From assembly GCA_964036295.1 (NCBI GenBank), contig OZ038467.1, forward strand, positions 3,787,501-3,851,500: a stretch of 64,000 nt of DNA, read 5' to 3'. A model generated the notes under the pieces. That model searched no databases. It was not told where the DNA came from and saw only the letters and a list, made by a program, of their open reading frames with translations. Below, in pieces: positions 25,652 through 38,343 of this stretch. Within the stretch, counting starts at the first letter, position 1; the number at the start of each line of letters is the position of its first letter. The translations under genes and the position numbers were made by a program. Source of the stretch: Plumapathes pennacea (Eukaryota > Cnidaria > Anthozoa > Antipatharia > Myriopathidae).

Positions 25652-28600
25652 TAAACTGCTTGGAAATACGCCTAACAAATCCACATAAACAGCACAAGCC
25701 GAGGAGAGCTTTTACTTCTAAATCCAGTTGACCATTTAAATTCTGTAATTTATTCCGTTTCTTTCAGCGACAGAATGAATGAAAAATGCTCAGACAGCCA
25801 CCAAAACAAATCGAACAGTGCATCGACAGAGAAAACCGTACCTCAAAAATGTTTTGAAGAGCTGCAAAGCTGCAGTCGTAAAGCCTGCCGAAGTTCTTCT
25901 CTGCGGCTTCGATCGAGTGCAACGTCCCCGAGTTTCTGCAGGATGAAAAGAACGGGGCGGTGCGAGTAAGGAAATTTCAATTCTGGTGTTTCATCGCACT
26001 GCATAACTTGTAAAAAATATCCACCAATCAGATGTATGGGCACATTGATCGCCATAGCAACGTCATCCCCAAGGGAAGTTTGCACGTGACTATATTGCAG
26101 TCCCAAAATATTTTTGACACACTGTAATCATACTCTGAAGAAAAAGGTTAAGAGTTCACATTGTTCAGTTTCAAGGATTGCTTATTTCACTTCAAAATAG
26201 CTGCGATGTCAAATTACCCCTGCGGTTCGATCTGTCGAAAGTTTTTCTAACAGATTACAAGCTCATTTAAATTAATTATGAGCGTGCATTGTTCTGGTGG
26301 ATTTACACCTCGGAGAAAACATCAGACAATCATTCGCAGAAGGTGCGAAACATTGCAAAACTCTGGAAATTAGTTCGGTTGAGAAACATCTTTAACTAAT
26401 CCAGGTATTTATTTGCAAAAATGTAGATAACTGCGGAACTTCGGTCTTCAAAATTTGGGTTTATTAACGTAACACAGCTGCAATATCATTCCTGAAGATG
26501 TCTAACATTTGTTGACACTGCAGTACAATTGATTTGAAGTGAAGCTTACGGCCAGTTACATTAAATACGACCAGCCGTGGCAGATCAAGCTGCATTCAAG
26601 CCTGCAGGCAGCTGGTTTTCAGCTGTTTGCAATGCAACGCTTACCCCGGCGGTATTTTGCACTGCAGATTAGAACAATAAAATGTGGAATAACAAACAAA
26701 AAACAGGGCCAATTTATTTTTGCATAATAGCCCAGCCGGAAACCAGGTGATTAGAGGCATTTTTTCAAGGTATTGGTCGGTTGAAAAGACGCACAGAAAA
26801 AGCATTCCGTTTACATTGTGAAGCCATCTTAATCCGACCGGGACCACTGTTTTGTCTTGCAACACTGGAGTGCATTTAGAAAATATAAACACAAACACTC
26901 GTACCGTGGAATCCTGGGTAAAGAAATTTAATTCTTGGTGCCCAAAATGTGCAAAAATACAAAAAGTCTCATATAGTTTCCTCTCTCTCAGCATTTGAAC
27001 TGGAACCGGATGTTCTGGCTTTCGTAAAAACATCTAGCCAACCGTTCCGTTTGAAGTGCCGCTCCAAGAGGTCACCCGGGCCAAGCACGAGCTTTATTCG
27101 ACGTTAATCGTGCGAGCAAATAAACAAAGACAAATTAGGACTAGATAAACCAGATGACAGCCAGCAAGTCAGCAAGATTTATAATTTCAAATTTATTTAC
27201 ACGAATCGCAAGAAAATTCCGGTTTACGTGTCCTCCGCTCTTTTGCTGAATCTGTCGAGAAGTTTGCGACTCAGGATTTATGGATTGATCTAATACTGTT
27301 GTGTGTTTGATATTGAAATTAGAGAGCAATGCTTGATGAAATTAGAGATTACAACCGGCCACCCACGGCTAAAAAGACGGCTGAAATGTTTTGACAGTGA
27401 CAAACAGTTGTGTTACTTCATACTTATGTCAACTATTACAAATTTATGTCATCGGTAAAAAACAAAAACGGAAATAAAATTTCATGCGAGATGCGATCAT
27501 GTTGTTTACAGAAATGTGCCGCTTGTCAAGACTCCACCTCGCTTGTATGCATTGCCGGATATTACCGATATGCAAGGATGTACACTCTTGCCACTTGAGC
27601 TTTTGTGTTTTCGTTTCGGTTTTATAGATATTGAGTCAAGTGCCGCAAAGTTTATGTGGATATTTTTTCTCCCTCTTCGAAGTTCGCTTGCAGTGGGTGT
27701 GCAAAATTCTTATCACCTCTAACCATGTTGTTATCTCTTTGTAGTTTCATTTCCTGACTGAAGCGGAACCCCATGGAAAGCTAGTTGTGTTTGTAATTAT
27801 CTTAATTCAGTCTCCTGTCTCCTACAATTCAAAGTGAAAACAGGAAAAATATAGAGAGCATTTAGCTGAATATGTAGCCCTCAACAGAACTGCCTGGAAT
27901 TTGATAATAAAAAAAAACATTGTGGAGAAACTGTTTCAAGCAAAGAAATTATTGAGAAGAAAAAGAAAAAAGAGAAAAGAAAAAGAAAGAAGGAGAAAGA
28001 GAACAAAAAACACGACAGTGTGCCAAAGCAAACCAGTATAGCAACATCATAGTCCGCTTCTCGAGTTTCACTTTGTGTAGACTGACATAAGAATCAAAAA
28101 GTTTCGAAAACGAACCGCTTTCGAAACGGCACGTTTTTTTCTACCGAATCCAAACATAGTCTAAACGATCGAAAAAAACGCACGCTTATCGAACTGAAAT
28201 CGCAACTTGTAATCAGGTATCCACGGTTTTGAACCCTTCAGATACTACAGACAGTTTGCAAGTTTATAAAATATTAACAGTCTGCTTGTTAAAGGCTTGC
28301 GTGTTTTTACCCACCAGGTGTTCCATTTTTGTCAGTGATTTGAAGCTCAGGCGGAATCGGAAACTGGTAAAAAATTGTCCGGGTGCAGAACAAAACATTT
28401 CGACAATGAACGACAGCTCATCCTGTTAGTATAAACATTACCATTTTCTCCGCTTCGCCGACTTCAAATGTAAAACTTCACCTGTTTTGGTTCGGTTTCA
28501 AAGACACTTTCAACCGTAAACACTCGGCTAGATAACGAAATCGGCCATAAGTGAAACCGAACCGACAGCTTTCATACATTCTTGAATTGCGTGCAGTGGA

Positions 28601-31600
28601 CGGTCGACCCCGCTCGCACTTTCGTCATAAAAGTAATCAAAAACTTCCTTTCTGTTTGGGGAAACCTAATATTTGACCTTTACAATTTATAAATACCCGC
28701 ACCACAAGGGGCCTGGCAGCTGACTGCACTGTCTGAAAAATAAAATGTTTGGGACTTCGAGGAGCTTTGAGTTCTCTCTCGCCCTGGAGCTTTCATTGGC
28801 AGGATGTTAACGCAGACTCCCAAGGTGTGAAGAGTGGTTGAATTTGCGGCGGCTATCGGACAAGCACGTGAAGGGTTTCTGTTCACTGATTTTCCCGCCA
28901 AATATTTTATGACAGCTGATACTCAAGGTCGTGGTAGAATGAAATCACTGCACGTACAGCTGAAGTCTTTTTCAGTTTCGAAAGTTCTGAGGAACATTTT
29001 CTAATTTTCTACTTCCTTATTGTCACGTGAACCCATTTGAAAGTAGCTGACTGAATCAGAAGAGAATATAAACGGTCAAAATTTAACTTCGCTTTCGAAC
29101 AGTCTATTGCTGATCAATATTCAAGTACTGCACAAACGGCGTTGTCACACTTTTGATTGATTTTGTGGTTTGTAAAATGTAATGGTGTATTGGTTCGCGT
29201 GGGAACTGGGCTGTCACGCGGAACGAGTTTGAGGCCTTAGAGCACAAACAAATGTCTCTTACATTGGTCCGTCGTACCGAACAAAATGGCGATGCCAACC
29301 TATCCGGCAGTCAAGTCTGGTGGTGATGGTTCAATCAAGCTTGGTAAAATATAAGACAAAGACTGCTGGGAGGCATACATAATACAGTGGCAGTTCAAGG
29401 TTGGCACACTTAACACACAAGGCCAATGTCTCTGTCTGTGTTGTGAAGTGTAAAGTTGGTAAACACAGCTACCCGTTATCTAAAATATAGTCATGGTCCC
29501 GCTTAGTTTTTCGTAGCACAATAAAAATGGCGTCACAAACCTGTCAGTGAAACAGAGAGTTTCTTTCGAAGCTGTAATCTGGAACTCACTCAAATGGCAT
29601 GAACAGTTTTATAGTTCACTCCGGAACTGCGACATTCGCCTTTCAAGAGCCTCTGAGGTTACGTGACAGATAATCAGTTCAGATTGTCCCGCCGAGCCAA
29701 TAGGCAAATCAGTCCACATATTTGATGATACCCAGGACAGCGCATAACGGCTTTACTGTAATCACTTTCAGACTAATTCACGATTAATATAAACATGAAT
29801 ATTATCCCCCTGGATGTCGGTCTTTGACATGGACTTCATTAAAAAAAAAAAAAAAAAAAAAAAACGTGAGCACTGCTTTATACGGTTGAGGTAACGCGGT
29901 GACTGCCGACGGTTGAACTGAGAAAGTTTCTCACCTATTACTGCTACTGGGCGACCGAACTGGGGTTGACTTGACAACAACTTGACAGCGCAGTGTTCTT
30001 GTGAATTTAGCAAAACAAAGTAGAAATAAAGCTTGTTTATTAAACCAGCATGACTGTACGACTTAGGAATGAATTTAGGGCCCTTCAACGATCAGAGTTC
30101 AAGGTTAAGAAGCCGAAATAAATGACGTGCCATCCGCAACTCGAAATTTCTGCCACCTATAAATAAGACTGGAATGTGAGCTTAAAGTATCAGTCAGTTG
30201 AGCCGATATCCGACGGTCCTTATGGTCCCTCAGTGTCTATCTTTTCCCAGTCTCTTTTTCTGTCGTTTGTCTCAAGTGCACTGAATGTCTCGGTCACTGT
30301 CTAACTCACGGAATCCGACATTTTGGCCGAAATGTACGGCCGGACAAAAAAATGGGCAGCTCAGATTGCTACACCGAGGCCTAACCCTGAACCTTTTTAA
30401 TAGCCTTTTGTCCGGTTTCCTCACTTGCGGACCGGGCAGTATTACATGCAAAGCTGAGCTTTAATTATAGTTAGTGGCACTGCTTTCCTGCTGTAAAAAT
30501 TCAGCTCATTATGAAAGTGAGAGAAAAAAATGAGTACTTTCTTCCCTCTGACGGACCGCAAACGAGCTCAGCGGATCATGAAATGTGAACACACTTCGCT
30601 GCCAGTTAACGATCCGATATCTGCAGATATAGTATCGGCTGAAGGAAGTCAGCAACACAAACCCAGTTTTCCACATATCACTAATGCCGTACCCATTTCA
30701 ATGTTTATGAAACTAAAGAATACGACTGGCTTATCGTAAACTCACTCACAGGAACTACAGCGAGTTCATAATCGAAAATTGTCCTCATAGCTCAGACATG
30801 ACTCGGTCTTGAAAGTGAGCGACTTCTGTAAAAGGCCGTGGAGTGACCACTTGTGTTTCATTTTTGGATTACTATGCGCGTTGAATGATTAAACGGTATT
30901 GCTCAGTGACATGATTGCTGTCGACACTGGTCAGTGAATCCTACAACGGTGAATCCGCCCCGATTCAATAAGCCGCTCTGTCTGTTGTAAATGGTTGTAA
31001 ATGTAATAAGGCCGATTTAAACGGTGCATGCAACCTTCTTTGTACTGTGTAATCAAACGAGAAGGGATTTGACTGGGCGTCACTGAAATTGAGCCAGTTA
31101 CGACAACTAAATCAGTGTGGTGTTGTATGTTGTTGATCAAGACTGGAAAATAATGCTGATACTACACTCTATCTACATGGGAGGGCCAGGTTGGTTTCCA
31201 CAGACAACTTCACTGATTTAGTTCTGTTTTGCTGCGTATAGCTGGAAAAGCGCGGGAACCACAGCCAACTTGCAGTTTCCACTACTCAGCACTCGAGAGA
31301 TAACTGTTAGTTGCCTTTTCAGGATGTCAATAATTTTGTCTGGATATTTGAGGCCGAACAAGTAAAAGTATAGAAAACTGAGGCCGTTTGCAAATAAACT
31401 TTCATAATTTACTCCTGTCCGGACTGTGTGAATGAATTACACAACTCCTTAAAGCTCGTAGTCTGGCAACATTGTTCAGACATATCTTGTTATGAGCGGA
31501 GTTAGTGTTTCGCATTTTTATAAATATCGGTGAAGGATATGAAATACATGCTATGTCGCCCAAAATGTCAAGTGCGTCTTGGCGGGCCTCTCGCTAATCC

Positions 31601-32099
31601 TAAAAATACACTGAGTTTATGAGTTCGATGCAGTCGGCCAAAATTATGCAGAAGGAACCGCCAAATTGGTCAGGGGAGACAAAGCAAAAATATCAGAAAT
31701 CTAACGGTGACAATAAGACATGTGACGACCACCATAGTTTCCATATTTCTTATCCCGTTTACAAGTGGTCTTGGTTTCTGAAAATAGCTCACCAACGAGT
31801 AATTTTAAGATGTCTAAAAGGTCTCTTTAACGGCCCAACTCACGCAAAATATTAATAGCGAGTATTGAGGGGTTGCAAAGTCAAAATAACTTTCCGCTGG
31901 TTTGGCTGGTGAATTTCATGCCCTTCCTTCGTCTGCAAGGCAGATGCTGGATGTGTTAAAACTCTCTACTAGTTGATATGGACGGCCAGCCCTGAGTTTT
32001 GATACTAAACCAGCTGTGCCTAGCCCTGTAGTGCAAGGACTTTTAATGGGCCCAATATTACTAAAGTTGTCTCAGGGCCGAAAATCTCAGCCGATAGCG

Positions 32100-32375
32100 A
32101 AATTGACAAAACCCAGAAAATTCCCAACTCATGAACTGTCAAAAGCAACCTCAGCGAAGGGTCTCTGTGCGGAGTACATTTATAAATGACAGTGTTCAGT
32201 TCCAACTCCTGAACTGTTAAATGAAAATTCAAGGTGGGACCACTCAAATAAAGCTCTCAACGAGCACATTCTAATAGCAGTGTTCACTTCCAACTCCTGA
32301 ACTGTCAAATAGAAATAAAGGTGTGACCACTCAAAGAATGCTCTCGACGAGTACATTTGGAGCGGTGTTCACAGT
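32100..32375. repeat. Three-unit minisatellite (unit about 85-95 bases)
   Basis: Diverged units share CCAACTCCTGAACTGT (variant CCAACTCATGAACTGTC in the first), GACCACTCAAA and CTCT(C/G)xxCGAG-TACATT segments, at about 32110, 32205 and 32290. The two right-hand units are most alike. Confidence 0.7.
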
Positions 32376-34247
32376 TTTTGCATTTTTAAGTTCGTAAACT
32401 TTTTGTTTTAGCTTCAATATTTAATAATGCGGAAACCGTTGAGCCATTTTCCCACAGACGATTTATATACGTCTATAACTAAAGGGATATACGCCAATGT
32501 ATTCTACAGTTGTTTAGACATTTTGATTATTGTTAACTTCTCTTGCTGTTAGTTTAAATATTCCCACTAGTAACTTTATTGCGTTAATCGCTTCCTTCAG
32601 AGAATGTTAATCCGTACAGCTTGGCCCTAGTGATGAAATAAACTTTGATCGACTATTTCATATTTGAGAAAAATGTTGTTGTTTGAAAATTATGTCATAC
32701 CGAAAGGGTTATTATTGGATAATGTCATAAAGTCAACACAGTTTAGATGAAACATTCGAACACCGTTGTCGCAACTAGGCAACTGAGAGTGAAAAATGCG
32801 CGAAGTAGCTGGTGTTCCCGCAGTAATTTCTTGGCAACTAGTGTTGCGACTCCTCAGCTGGAAATTCCGGCTTTCACAACTGGGCCTGAAAGGCTTTACA
32901 GCTTTAAATGAAGCAGGCAACTGAGCTGCAATTCCATCCGCCGACCACTTTAAAATAATCCGCTTTTTAACACTAATAAATACAAGATTATGCTTTCAGT
33001 TGTATGATTGTGATCACGACATCATGAACAACCGTTTCAAGGGGCGGAGAAAATCAGAGCTCAACTGAAACGTGAACATTTACATCGGCACGGCTTGAGT
33101 GTCACACCCTCGGGTTTTGTTTGACGTTGAGGTTCAGAAGTTAGAAGTATTATTGGGTCAAGTCAAAATGGCCTTCAATGGCGGGCTATATAGACTTACC
33201 GTCTTCGCCGTACCAAAACCATCCGAAAACAGTGATAGTATCGAGACCTGATGATGATGATGGTAACTTTATTTTAACTCGGGTTGTTGGGGCTTATAGG
33301 CCTCTTGCAAAAGAATGCTAATATACCGAGTAAAGAAGGTGTTACATGTAATATATATAATGACTAATTTTTGTGTTGACGTTTGGCAGTCGGCAGTGGC
33401 GGCTACTTATTCGTGAAATACTTAAAGCGATTAAGTTGAAACAGTCGGCTGAGTTATTATAGTCTGCAGGCATGCTGAGCCACTTGAGGACTGAATAGCG
33501 TTTCGCAAATGTTCAGCTGAAATAGCTAAACAGCGTCGGAGTTTTACTAAACTGGAAGAAGAAAGAAAACTCATACACGACTGATATGAATGAGCTGAAT
33601 CTTGGAACTCTTCACGCTGAACTGCAGCTCTTTCTGCCCCCTTTTTAATAATGTCGTTAAAGTCAGTATGCCAGTCAGTTGGCTTCTCTGGGTTGAGGGA
33701 GAAGTCGACTGATACTCTAGGTATCAACTGTGTGTTGATGAGGGTAATGGAACGCCGTGAAAGAGGCAATAGCTGACGTTTCGAGCGCTAGCAGAGCGAA
33801 AGGCTAATTGGAGTGCAACAGGCATTGGAGTAAAATAAAACCACGTAACCAGCCGATTTTTTTTTTTCGCTCTCACTCGGCCTTCACTAACTCCGGCCTC
33901 ACTCCGCAAAAATAAATACTCACGGGAGTGATGTTTTCGGTGTTCAAACCTGGCTGCTGAGTCCTCCACTGTAAGACTGTAGCGTGTGCGTCAAATCAGT
34001 GTTGGCCGTTGGCCTGTTCTTCTTATATACGATTTAACTTTGAGAGAGCTGGTAACAAATTCTGTCATGGGGCTCTTCAACTCACACGGAAAAGGCGCTC
34101 AAGAACGCGACAGACCGTCCGACTCAGTAGTGATTATAGTTTATCGATCCTGCCATTAGTTGGTTTTAACTGCCGGTTGAATCCCTCGTAACACCCCGAA
34201 CCTGGCACCGAGTCCGGCGGACCGTCTTGAAAAATCAGATTGAAACA

Positions 34248-34419
34248 CAGTAGACTGCCCGCTATCTCGAACCTTCAAGTGAAGCGAGAAATAGTTCGAG
34301 ATAGCAAAGGAATCGACATAGCGAGGTGCTACAAAGGGGAATTTCTGCCAAGTTCAATTCCAAGGGAAATCGAATTCTGTTCCAGATAGCGGGGAGTTGG
34401 AGATAGTGGGGCTCTACTG
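34248..34419. mobile_element. Small terminal-inverted-repeat element (MITE), possibly pogo/Tigger-like
   Basis: The left end reads CAGTAGACTGCCCGCTATCT and the reverse complement of the right end reads CAGTAGAGCCCCACTATCTC. Internal sequence repeats the theme (TTCGAGATAGC, CCAGATAGCGGGGAGTTGG). The length is about 172 bases with no transposase. CAGT-type ends with CTATCTC sequence resemble pogo/Tigger-type elements; flanking TA duplication is not clear here. Confidence 0.6.
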
Positions 34420-37400
34420 TAGTATATTTATAGTAGTAGAAGCTAGAAGACCGGTTCGATAGACACACGGTCCTGAGTGAAAATAGTGAAGGAGTTTGAC
34501 AGAGTGAATAGAATTGACAAGATCGTTTAAACTTACTCAATGAGAGTAAGAAAGAAAAACAATCTTTCGGACATGATGGTTAGAAGTGTGCCGGATTCGC
34601 AAAAGAATTCGCACATACGTTCCACAACACCTTCTGATGTAGCTTGCACTATGCTTTATATTCCGGTAACTTTTATTTTCATTACACTGATTTGGAACTG
34701 TTTAGTCGGTAAACTATTCTTTTTTCCGGCCTTAATTCCTTAATAGCCACTCAAGACTCTGAAGAGCCAAAATTGGATTCCTCGCCGCAATGCATCGGAT
34801 CTTTCGTCTCCCTTTATACTTCACTGTACCGTCTTCCTGTTTCAATTGAGTCGGGTTGTATGACAATCATAAATCCGGATGTGACGGTGAAGTGCAACTT
34901 CCTGAGATTGCAAGCAAAGATAAGGAACATTGTGTTGGGAAAAGCCGCTGGAATTTTGCAATTGTTTGCTTTAAAACGGACCTTTACCCCCCAAGTTTAA
35001 TTCCGTCAACAATAGTAAAACCAGGGTGTGTCCGGCTGTTTCGTCGCGGGTTGCGTGCCGTAATGTTTGTTTTATGTCAGTTTGTTGGATCAAGTTTGGT
35101 TTCCGTAGATCACACTCCGCGTCTCACACAACCAAAATAATTGAACTTTACCGAAATCATACCAATCATTCAAAATTACTATACACAAGCTTTTCCTAAA
35201 TGTGTCACCACGATGGTAAAGATGATCAGAGGAGAGCTGTACATTTTAAACTATTTTTAAGAAAAAGAAAAAAAATCTTGTTTTGTAGTCACTCTAGTGC
35301 TATTTTTTCAGAAGAAACGTTTTTCGCCGTTTTTCGTATTAAAATTTGTTCAGTCCACTGCGTTCAATGTTGGCTTTATTGTGTGGCTGCAGAGTTTAGC
35401 ATTTAATGACTGTGATGTTTGTCAGCTGATAATTTTAGTTATCAACCGAACGTAGTAAGACTCAATAGAAAAAGACGATATGGGAGGTATTACTCACAGC
35501 AATGAAAAAAAATGAACGCCCAAACTAGCAACAACAACAAAAAACAAACAAACGATCATCTTGTGCACGGAAAGCTAGACAGACAAACACAGACACCAAG
35601 CTGGACAAACAACAACCTCAAAGATCAGACCACACCGACGCACTCACACAGAGCATAATCACGGGCGGCTTGGAATACACTATCTGTAAACAATCTCTCT
35701 TCAGCACCTCATTGCTTGGAAACTAAAAGAATTAAGAATATGCTGCCAGTTTACTGTATCAAAACGAAGATCACTTACAATGAAAACAATCTCAGTTTAG
35801 ATAGATCTTTTTTAAGCTTGATTACGAGGCCAAAATTTGAATCGATGTGTGGCTTTACCTCAGCTGGTCAAGCGCGACACTAGATAAACACACACCGAAC
35901 GAGTTCCTAAGTTTCTATGTGCGTGATGTTTGCTATTTGTTTACACAGAACTGAAGGTGTGCACGACTTGAGCAAGTCGACCTACGGCTGGGAAACCGAG
36001 ACTACAAAATCTTCATTTAGTCACTAAACGTTGAAAGACAGGAAAGGCTAAGGCCAAGGCTAAAGGGCGAATCATTCGTATCGACAAAGGGGACCACCTG
36101 TTTCCAATGCACGAAGTTTGTGTGCAGCTTTCAGTAAAACCAAATATCTAAAGGGCTTTCTTCAAGGCACAGCCAGTGTGAAAAATATTCTGTACAGCAC
36201 GAACCTATGAAAACAATGGTTTAAAGGTTCCCTTATGCAACTTTCTTATGACTGACTGTACCAGATACACCGATGGGGTCGACAGGAAGCAAAACCACTC
36301 AAGTCTAGACACAAACACATGCTTGCAATTTGCTCGACAACCGTAACGACAAAAATCCGAAAGTTGAAAAGCCGAAAATTGCTGACAAGGACACAAAATC
36401 AGTCAGTATTTGGTTTCAGGCTGCTTGGAGAAAAGGGTGATTAATCTTGATCTAGGCAAACGCTTTGCACTAAGCATAGCGTGACAAAAGAACAGAAAGG
36501 ATGACTGTTTCGTTGTTCGGTACACGGATCACTATGGTAAAATATTAAGGCGGCAAGGAAGTCCGCGGCACTTCAGTTCTTGTGCCAAGAGTGTCACCAT
36601 TTCTAATTAAACGAAAAATCAAACGAAAACATCCATAGGCTATTCTAAAAACAGAAAAATATTTAAAACATATCTTAGAAGGCAGTCAACCTGCAGTTTA
36701 GAGCCGCTTTCTCTTTTTCAGCCGACCGCGCAAACATTGGGGGAATGGGTCAAATTTCCCTCTCACCCCAGGCCCCCCTCCGACATTTTTATGCCGGGGT
36801 ATTCTGTAGTTTAGCAACCAATTTCTCAAGCCAAAATATGCTACCGCTTCAGTCTGTCATAAGAAATTCAGAAACATTTCAATACGTTTATACTGAGAGT
36901 GAAACCATCCTCTTCCCCAGGCTTTTCTCCTACCCCGCCCACGTTGCCCGAGGGGCAAGGTAGGGAAAAGAGCTTGGAAACGAAGTTATTACGTGTACTG
37001 TAAGCGAGACACGCGTTCCCTTTTCATTTGCAAAGTGCTTTTTTAATCTTTATGGCAGAATTTTAAGATAGTCCGACAAGAGGATTATCACAATATTTTA
37101 CCTCGAATTATAAGAAGTTAGATGGTAGTGGGAATGAATGCTGACCAGCGGAAGTGACGTCAAGAACGTATCTCCACGGTGTTGGTATCCCTGGAGTGAT
37201 CAACTTCAAACTTCTCCTTCAGTCTCTCACTATATATATATACATAATGCAAAATGGAGAATTTGGTATTTTATAGCTTGCTCAGATAACCACTGAGTGA
37301 ACAACTAACTCTCGCTTCATCACACAGTTGTTTTTAAGTCACTGGGAGAATTTATATCAAGCATTGAACACATAACAATGCATAATATTACAAAACAATT

Positions 37401-37871
37401 GTCAATCACAGCCCTACATGAAGGGTGATGGGAACAGGGATTTCACATTTGATAAAATGGCATACAGTAGTCTCGTTCCCCAGAACTTACTCCCTTTTAC
37501 CTGATGAGAGGGACTGGGGATATGAGAATTCCTAATCCATGATGTCACAGGCTGATAAAAACTGTGGGATCTGAGAATGAGACTTTAAGTTTCTCTTGTG
37601 TATCTGCTACCTATTGCCTATTATCAATACAAAACTATTGGTGTTCTAAAAATTTTCACAGGAGCCTGGGTGCCTATATTTTCACACTCCAGACTGACGG
37701 AAAAATACAAATCACTGAATTTTTAAATAGGGCACTAGGTTGAGTGAATCTCACTGGACAAGAAGGGCACGGACATTCTTTGGTGTAGACTCATCATTTA
37801 AATGTTTCGTGGTATACCTGATGTGGGAATAAGAAAGAAGGTATTATTGCTGTGCACAAATATGTCTCGCT

Positions 37872-37873
37872 CT

Positions 37874-37909
<36 letters not shown>

Positions 37910-38175
37910 GTCAGTCAGTCAGTCAGTCAATCAATCAATTGGTCAGTCAGTCAGTCAATTGGTCGATTATTGATTGGTCAATCAGTTATTCAATCAATCA
38001 ATCAATCAATCAGTGAGTCAATCAATCAATCAGTCAGCCAGCCAGCCAAACAGTCAGTCAGGCAAGCAATCATTCATTTATTCATTCATTCATAAATTTA
38101 TTCAATCAATCAGTTAATCAATCAGTTAATCAATAAATCAATCAGTAAGTCAATCAGACATTAAATCAGTCAGTC
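37872..38175. repeat. (CAAT)n/(CAGT)n microsatellite
   Basis: Tetranucleotide ATCA/GTCA units run for about 300 bases with decay toward the right. The open frame rich in Ser-Ile-Asn-Gln across it is an artefact of the repeat. Confidence 0.95.
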
Positions 38176-38323
38176 ACTTGATCAGTTAATGTCAATTAGT
38201 TAATCAATGAGTTAGTGAGTGGTCAGCAAATCAGTTACTGAGTGAGAGAGAGAGAGAGAGACTGAGTGAGTATAACAGTCCAATCAGTTTGCTTATCTGT
38301 GCATATTTCTGAAGCCAAAGTAG

Positions 38324-38338
38324 TTTATTGTCTTTATT
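38324..38338 (-). terminator. Candidate polyadenylation signals of CYRI
   Basis: On the minus strand two AATAAA hexamers (38338-38333 and 38329-38324) lie within 20 bases after the proposed CYRI stop codon. Their position supports the choice of terminal exon but implies a very short 3' UTR. Confidence 0.5.
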
Positions 38339-38343
38339 ATCCT

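Larger units (their letters stand above)
25652..38323. other. Coding-free stretch of about 12.7 kb between MYC and CYRI
   Basis: No coding exon with recognisable domains and consistent splice sites was found on either strand. Open frames are short and unrelated to known families. Recognisable contents are poly-A (about 29840-29863), a three-unit tandem repeat (32100-32375), a fragment of a dispersed repeat near 33700-33830 (CTGACGTTTCGAGCGCTAGC), a small inverted-repeat element (34248-34419) and a CAAT/CAGT microsatellite (37872-38175). Most of the rest looks like unique sequence and lies 5' of MYC, so it is the natural place for MYC regulatory elements. That is inference from position. Confidence 0.55.

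Noticed and set aside
37802-38095. Open frame rich in Ser-Ile-Asn-Gln
   Set aside because: Product of the CAAT/CAGT tetranucleotide array.
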